Shown here piece after piece: positions 60,911-64,000 of a DNA stretch of 64,000 nucleotides (position 1 is the stretch's first letter; the number at the start of each line of letters is the position of its first letter). This DNA comes from Lachnospiraceae bacterium (GTDB lineage: Bacteria > Bacillota > Clostridia > Lachnospirales > Lachnospiraceae), in the NCBI GenBank assembly GCA_024403555.1, contig JAKSRP010000003.1:40003-104002 (forward strand). The letters run 5' to 3'. The translations under genes were made by a program, and so were the position numbers. Below the pieces are notes generated by a model. That model did no database searches. It was given only the letters and a program-made list of their open reading frames with translations, and was not told the DNA's origin.

Positions 60911-62689
60911 ATGAATATATTGACAGTACAGCAGGCGACAAAAGGATACGGTGACCGTATCCTTTTTCGCGATATAACATTTGGGTTGAATGAAGGTGAC
61001 AAGGTAGGGGTCATTGGAATCAATGGAACAGGGAAATCCACTTTGCTTAAAATCATTGCAGGGATTGAGGAAACTGATTCCGGCCGTGTAGTTATGGCAA
61101 ATAATACGACGATTTCTTATCTGCCTCAGAATCCGGAATTCAACAAAGACGAAACAATTTTACAATATGTAATGGATGGATCCTTTGATAAAGAAGGAGA
61201 AGCAAAATCCATTTTGATGAAGCTTGGTCTGCCAGACTATGATGCATTAACGAAGCATTTGTCCGGTGGGCAGAAGAAAAGAGCAGCACTTGCTAAAATC
61301 CTGGTGAATTCTACGGATATTCTTGTTTTGGACGAACCGACCAACCACATCGATAATGAGATGGCGAAGTGGTTAGAAGATTATCTGAATAATTTCCGTG
61401 GGGTTCTTGTAATGGTTACCCATGACCGATATTTCCTCGACCGAGTAACGAATAAAATTGTGGAAATTGATGATGCGACTCTTTATACCTATGAGACGAA
61501 TTATTCTGGCTTCTTGGAATTAAAGGCGCAGCGTGAGGAGATGGAGCTTGCGAGCGAACGTAAGCGTCAGAGTATCCTTCGTGTGGAGCTTGAATGGGCA
61601 AAACGTGGGGTTCGTGGCCGTGGCACAAAACAGAATGCCAGATTAGACCGTTTAGAAGCATTGAAGAATCAGTCTGCTCCAAAAGAAGAAGCGACAGTTG
61701 AGATGTCTTCTGTTTCTACCCGTATGGGGCGAAAGACGATTGAGATCAATGGGGTGTCCAAAGCTTATGGCGACAAGGTGCTCGTAAATAACTTTGATTA
61801 TATTGTTCTGAAGAATGAGCGTATCGGAATCATTGGGCCGAATGGCTGTGGGAAGACGACATTGCTTCAGATTATTAATCAGCGCCTTAGACCGGATTCC
61901 GGTTATGTAGAAATCGGCGAAACCATTCGTATCGGTTATTTCACACAGGAAAGTGAAGGGATGTTAGCAAATGAACGTGTCATCGATTATATTAAGGACA
62001 CAGCAGAGTACATTTTAACTCCGGAAGGTCGCGTCTCTGCCTCTAAGATGCTCGAACGCTTCTTATTCACTCCAAGTATGCAATATGCACCGATTGGTAA
62101 GCTCTCCGGTGGGGAACAAAGAAGACTTTATCTGTTAAAGATTCTTATGGAAGCACCGAATGTTCTGATTCTTGACGAACCAACCAACGATCTTGATATT
62201 GCAACTTTGACCATTTTGGAAGATTATCTTGATCGTTTTCAGGGTATCGTGATTACGGTATCTCATGACCGATATTTCCTTGACCGCATCTGTGACCGTA
62301 TTTTTGCATTTGAGGGCAATGGATTCATTCGCCAGTATGAGGGCGGCTACACCGAATATCTTGAAAAGCAGCTCCCATTAGCAAATGCTCCTGCAGCGAA
62401 ATCCACGGTGCAGAAGAAGGAAGCGAAAGAGGATTATCGTAAAAATCGTGATCGTAAATTAAAATTTACCTTTGCGGAACAAAAAGAATATGAAACCATC
62501 GATCAGGATATCGAAGATATCGAACTTCGTATCGAAGAAGTGGAAGGTCTGATTCTTAAGGTAGCAACGGATTTTGTAAAACTTAATCAGTTAACGGCCG
62601 AAAAAGAAGAATTAGAACAGAAATTAGAAGAAAAGATGGAACGCTGGGAATATTTAAATGAACTGGCGGAAAAGATTGAAAATCAATAG
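60911..62689 (+). CDS. ABC-F family ATPase (Uup-like)
   Basis: 592 residues with two ABC cassettes: GINGTGKSTLLK with LSGGQKKRAALA, and GPNGCGKTTLLQ with LSGGEQRRLYLL; the linker carries basic helices, and a C-terminal coiled coil (~510-590) is present. No membrane helices. ABC-F proteins act on ribosomes; the coiled-coil end points to the Uup branch rather than a resistance factor. Confidence 0.93.
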   Translation: MNILTVQQATKGYGDRILFRDITFGLNEGDKVGVIGINGTGKSTLLKIIAGIEETDSGRVVMANNTTISYLPQNPEFNKDETILQYVMDGSFDKEGEAKSILMKLGLPDYDALTKHLSGGQKKRAALAKILVNSTDILVLDEPTNHIDNEMAKWLEDYLNNFRGVLVMVTHDRYFLDRVTNKIVEIDDATLYTYETNYSGFLELKAQREEMELASERKRQSILRVELEWAKRGVRGRGTKQNARLDRLEALKNQSAPKEEATVEMSSVSTRMGRKTIEINGVSKAYGDKVLVNNFDYIVLKNERIGIIGPNGCGKTTLLQIINQRLRPDSGYVEIGETIRIGYFTQESEGMLANERVIDYIKDTAEYILTPEGRVSASKMLERFLFTPSMQYAPIGKLSGGEQRRLYLLKILMEAPNVLILDEPTNDLDIATLTILEDYLDRFQGIVITVSHDRYFLDRICDRIFAFEGNGFIRQYEGGYTEYLEKQLPLANAPAAKSTVQKKEAKEDYRKNRDRKLKFTFAEQKEYETIDQDIEDIELRIEEVEGLILKVATDFVKLNQLTAEKEELEQKLEEKMERWEYLNELAEKIENQ

Positions 62690-62718
62690 AACAGTAATAA
62701 TCAGTAATGAATATAAAC

Positions 62719-62746
62719 GGGAGATGTCCGAAAGGATGTCTCCTGT
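62719..62746 (+). terminator. terminator after the ABC-F gene
   Basis: GGAGATGTCC pairs with GGATGTCTCC around GAAA (two G-T pairs), followed by TGTTTTG. Confidence 0.8.
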
Positions 62747-62789
62747 TTTGTGTTTAGGGGGAGTTGGGGTACTGAGTCGTGAAAATAAA

Positions 62790-62818
62790 AAAGAAGTTGC
62801 TGCAAGTGCAACAACTTC
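62790..62818 (-). terminator. terminator of luxS
   Basis: GAAGTTGCTGCA and TGCAACAACTTC (plus-strand arms, loop AG) with a run of A on the plus strand, T on the minus strand. Confidence 0.85.
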
Positions 62819-62834
62819 GGGTGTTAATGATATT

Positions 62835-63314
62835 TTATTCTGGATAAGTAAGATTCGCTTCTGTAGCTACATATAATGTTTTTTCTAAGTAGCGATCAGC
62901 CACCCAGTTTGCCATAGGAAGGTTCATATCTAAGTAGTTTCCGCAGTCTCTTGCAGAAGCTCCAGGAACTTCGTCGTGGAAATCTCTGATAAATTCAAAT
63001 GTTTTTGTCACAAGTGGTAAAATATCAGTGGATGTTATGTCGCCAGCAAGAATTAAATAAAAACCGGTACGGCATCCCATTGGCCCGAAATAGATCACGC
63101 AGTCTTTGTATTCTTCGTCGTTTCTCAAATAAGTAGCAGCAAGATGTTCGATTGTATGAATTTCTGCTGTATTCATAACTGGCTCTTTGTTAGGCGCAGT
63201 AAGTCTAAGGTCAAATGTAGTTAAAACTTCTTCGCCAACATAATCTTTTCTGGATACATAAATACCAGGAAGAAGATCTAAATGGTTTACAGTGAAGCTT
63301 GCAATTTTTTTCAT
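62835..63314 (-). CDS. luxS: S-ribosylhomocysteine lyase
   Basis: Splits S-ribosylhomocysteine into homocysteine and the AI-2 precursor DPD. 159 residues with the metal motif HTIEH and Cys in GPMGCRTGFY, plus catalytic Cys region in SARDCGNY. GGAGGAAT precedes the ATG. A TTGTAT-18-TATAAT promoter is likely on the minus strand (63440 down to 63411), with a 16-bp palindrome (63382-63397) just inside the transcript. Confidence 0.96.
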   Translation of the reverse strand: MKKIASFTVNHLDLLPGIYVSRKDYVGEEVLTTFDLRLTAPNKEPVMNTAEIHTIEHLAATYLRNDEEYKDCVIYFGPMGCRTGFYLILAGDITSTDILPLVTKTFEFIRDFHDEVPGASARDCGNYLDMNLPMANWVADRYLEKTLYVATEANLTYPE

Positions 63315-63500
63315 ATGTCAATTCCTCCGATTAAATTTTGTTTTTATTTTGGACATTGTTTTTTGTATTTTGAACGAGTTTCTACTATATATAGTAGTAT
63401 CGCTATTGCTATTATAGAAAATATTGTGGGTAAATACAACTACAAAATAATCGGGCAAATGTTTCTGTCTGCATGCACTTTTTTAAGTACAATATAAGTG

Positions 63501-63529
63501 TTGACAAATGCTTCTCGTTTTGATAGTAT
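63501..63529 (+). promoter_or_regulatory. rRNA promoter P1
   Basis: TTGACA 63501-63506, 17-base spacer, TAGTAT 63524-63529. The transcript should begin near 63536, where a hairpin starts (63536-63554). Confidence 0.8.
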
Positions 63530-63535
63530 AAGCAA

Positions 63536-63554
63536 GTCGTCGCGAAACGGCGAC
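63536..63554 (+). other. hairpin at the P1 transcript start
   Basis: GTCGTCGCGAAACGGCGAC; GTCG pairs with CGAC, then T-G and C-G. Counterpart of 63686-63707. Confidence 0.6.
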
Positions 63555-63650
63555 ATAATAAATCGAAAAATTAGGAAGAGAACAAAACATATTTCTTCGT
63601 TTGTATAGCGCCGAGATGGAAAAGCACAAAAAAGAAAATGAAAAAAGTTC

Positions 63651-63679
63651 TTGACAATAATGAAAAGATTTGTTAATAT
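63651..63679 (+). promoter_or_regulatory. rRNA promoter P2
   Basis: TTGACA 63651-63656, 17-base spacer, TAATAT 63674-63679; start near 63686. An AT-rich, A-tract-bearing stretch (63621-63648) upstream could act as an UP element. Confidence 0.85.
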
Positions 63680-63685
63680 ATAGAA

Positions 63686-63707
63686 GTTGTCGCGAATAAG
63701 TGGCAAC
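63686..63707 (+). other. hairpin at the P2 transcript start
   Basis: GTTGTC (63686-63691) pairs with GGCAAC (63702-63707). Shares GTYGTCGCGAA with the P1 hairpin; the C-G to T-A change in the stem is compensated. Confidence 0.6.
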
Positions 63708-63860
63708 CGAACATTGAAAACTAAACAATCACAGATCCTTGAAAATTCTAATGAGATTTTCAGTATCTTTAGTAAAAGATGCAACGGACGTTTAGAACAA
63801 CCTAAACAACAGTAAAAGAACAAGGGATGAATAGCCAGAGAGTTATTCTGACCAAAGATT

Positions 63861-64000
<140 letters not shown>

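Overview
The window reads as chromosomal DNA of a low-GC Gram-positive anaerobe of the class Clostridia, most likely family Lachnospiraceae. The grounds are strong purine-rich Shine-Dalgarno sites, Firmicute gene orders (fmt-rsmB-rlmN-stp-prkC-rsgA; infC-rpmI-rplT; ylxM-ffh-rpsP-khpA), a threonine T-box, an [FeFe]-hydrogenase maturase, and the first ~140 bases of a 16S rRNA gene of Lachnospiraceae type at the right edge. TAA, TAG and TGA all end ordinary genes here, so the code looks standard. No prophage, CRISPR array, restriction system or intact insertion sequence was seen.

Layout. 1-8340: a tightly overlapping housekeeping operon for initiator-tRNA formylation, rRNA methylation, the PP2C phosphatase/PASTA kinase pair, RsgA, thiamine pyrophosphokinase and a HAD phosphatase. 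8332-11523: promoter, T-box leader and thrS, then a LysR regulator. 11538-28508: the main accessory region, a sortase-assembled pilus locus. It holds a response regulator, a coiled-coil protein, a dedicated signal peptidase, a 2421-residue CHAP/vWA/Cna-B tip adhesin, an LPSTG backbone pilin, a class C sortase, a minor pilin whose LPQTG tail is cut off by an in-frame TAG, and a second sortase. On the other strand follow a full-length Rpn/PD-(D/E)XK gene, a C-terminal-only copy of it, and a LytS-type sensor kinase that may partner the response regulator. 28512-31058: an aldose-epimerase gene broken by one TGA, and a secreted GH10-like protein. 31072-34000: prfC, then infC (AUU start, attenuated leader), rpmI and rplT. 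34000-34873: a non-coding stretch and two tRNA genes. 34896-37547: membrane protein, RpiR regulator and AEC transporter on the minus strand.

37712-43478: endonuclease IV, MBL-fold enzyme, TPR protein, HflX, and the PTS phosphorelay ptsH-ptsI. 43658-47647: HydF, a UvrD-type helicase with a small unknown partner, and a DUF1292 protein. 47699-53477: two AstE/AspA-like proteins lacking the usual first zinc histidine, then single-chain purL. 53580-58076: SH3 protein, CNNM/CorC protein, and the SRP/S16/KhpA operon. 58163-62746: ATP-grasp ligase plus esterase, exonuclease III and an ABC-F ATPase. 62790-64000: luxS on the minus strand, and two tandem rRNA promoters leading into 16S rRNA.

The least ordinary parts are: the pilus locus with its amber-interrupted minor pilin and flanking two-component genes; the stand-alone Rpn tail with its own ribosome binding site; several GC-rich folded islands between genes, two of which share a motif; and two rRNA promoters whose transcripts should both begin with a covarying hairpin. 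All functional statements rest on recognising motifs and gene order by eye; no database search was run.
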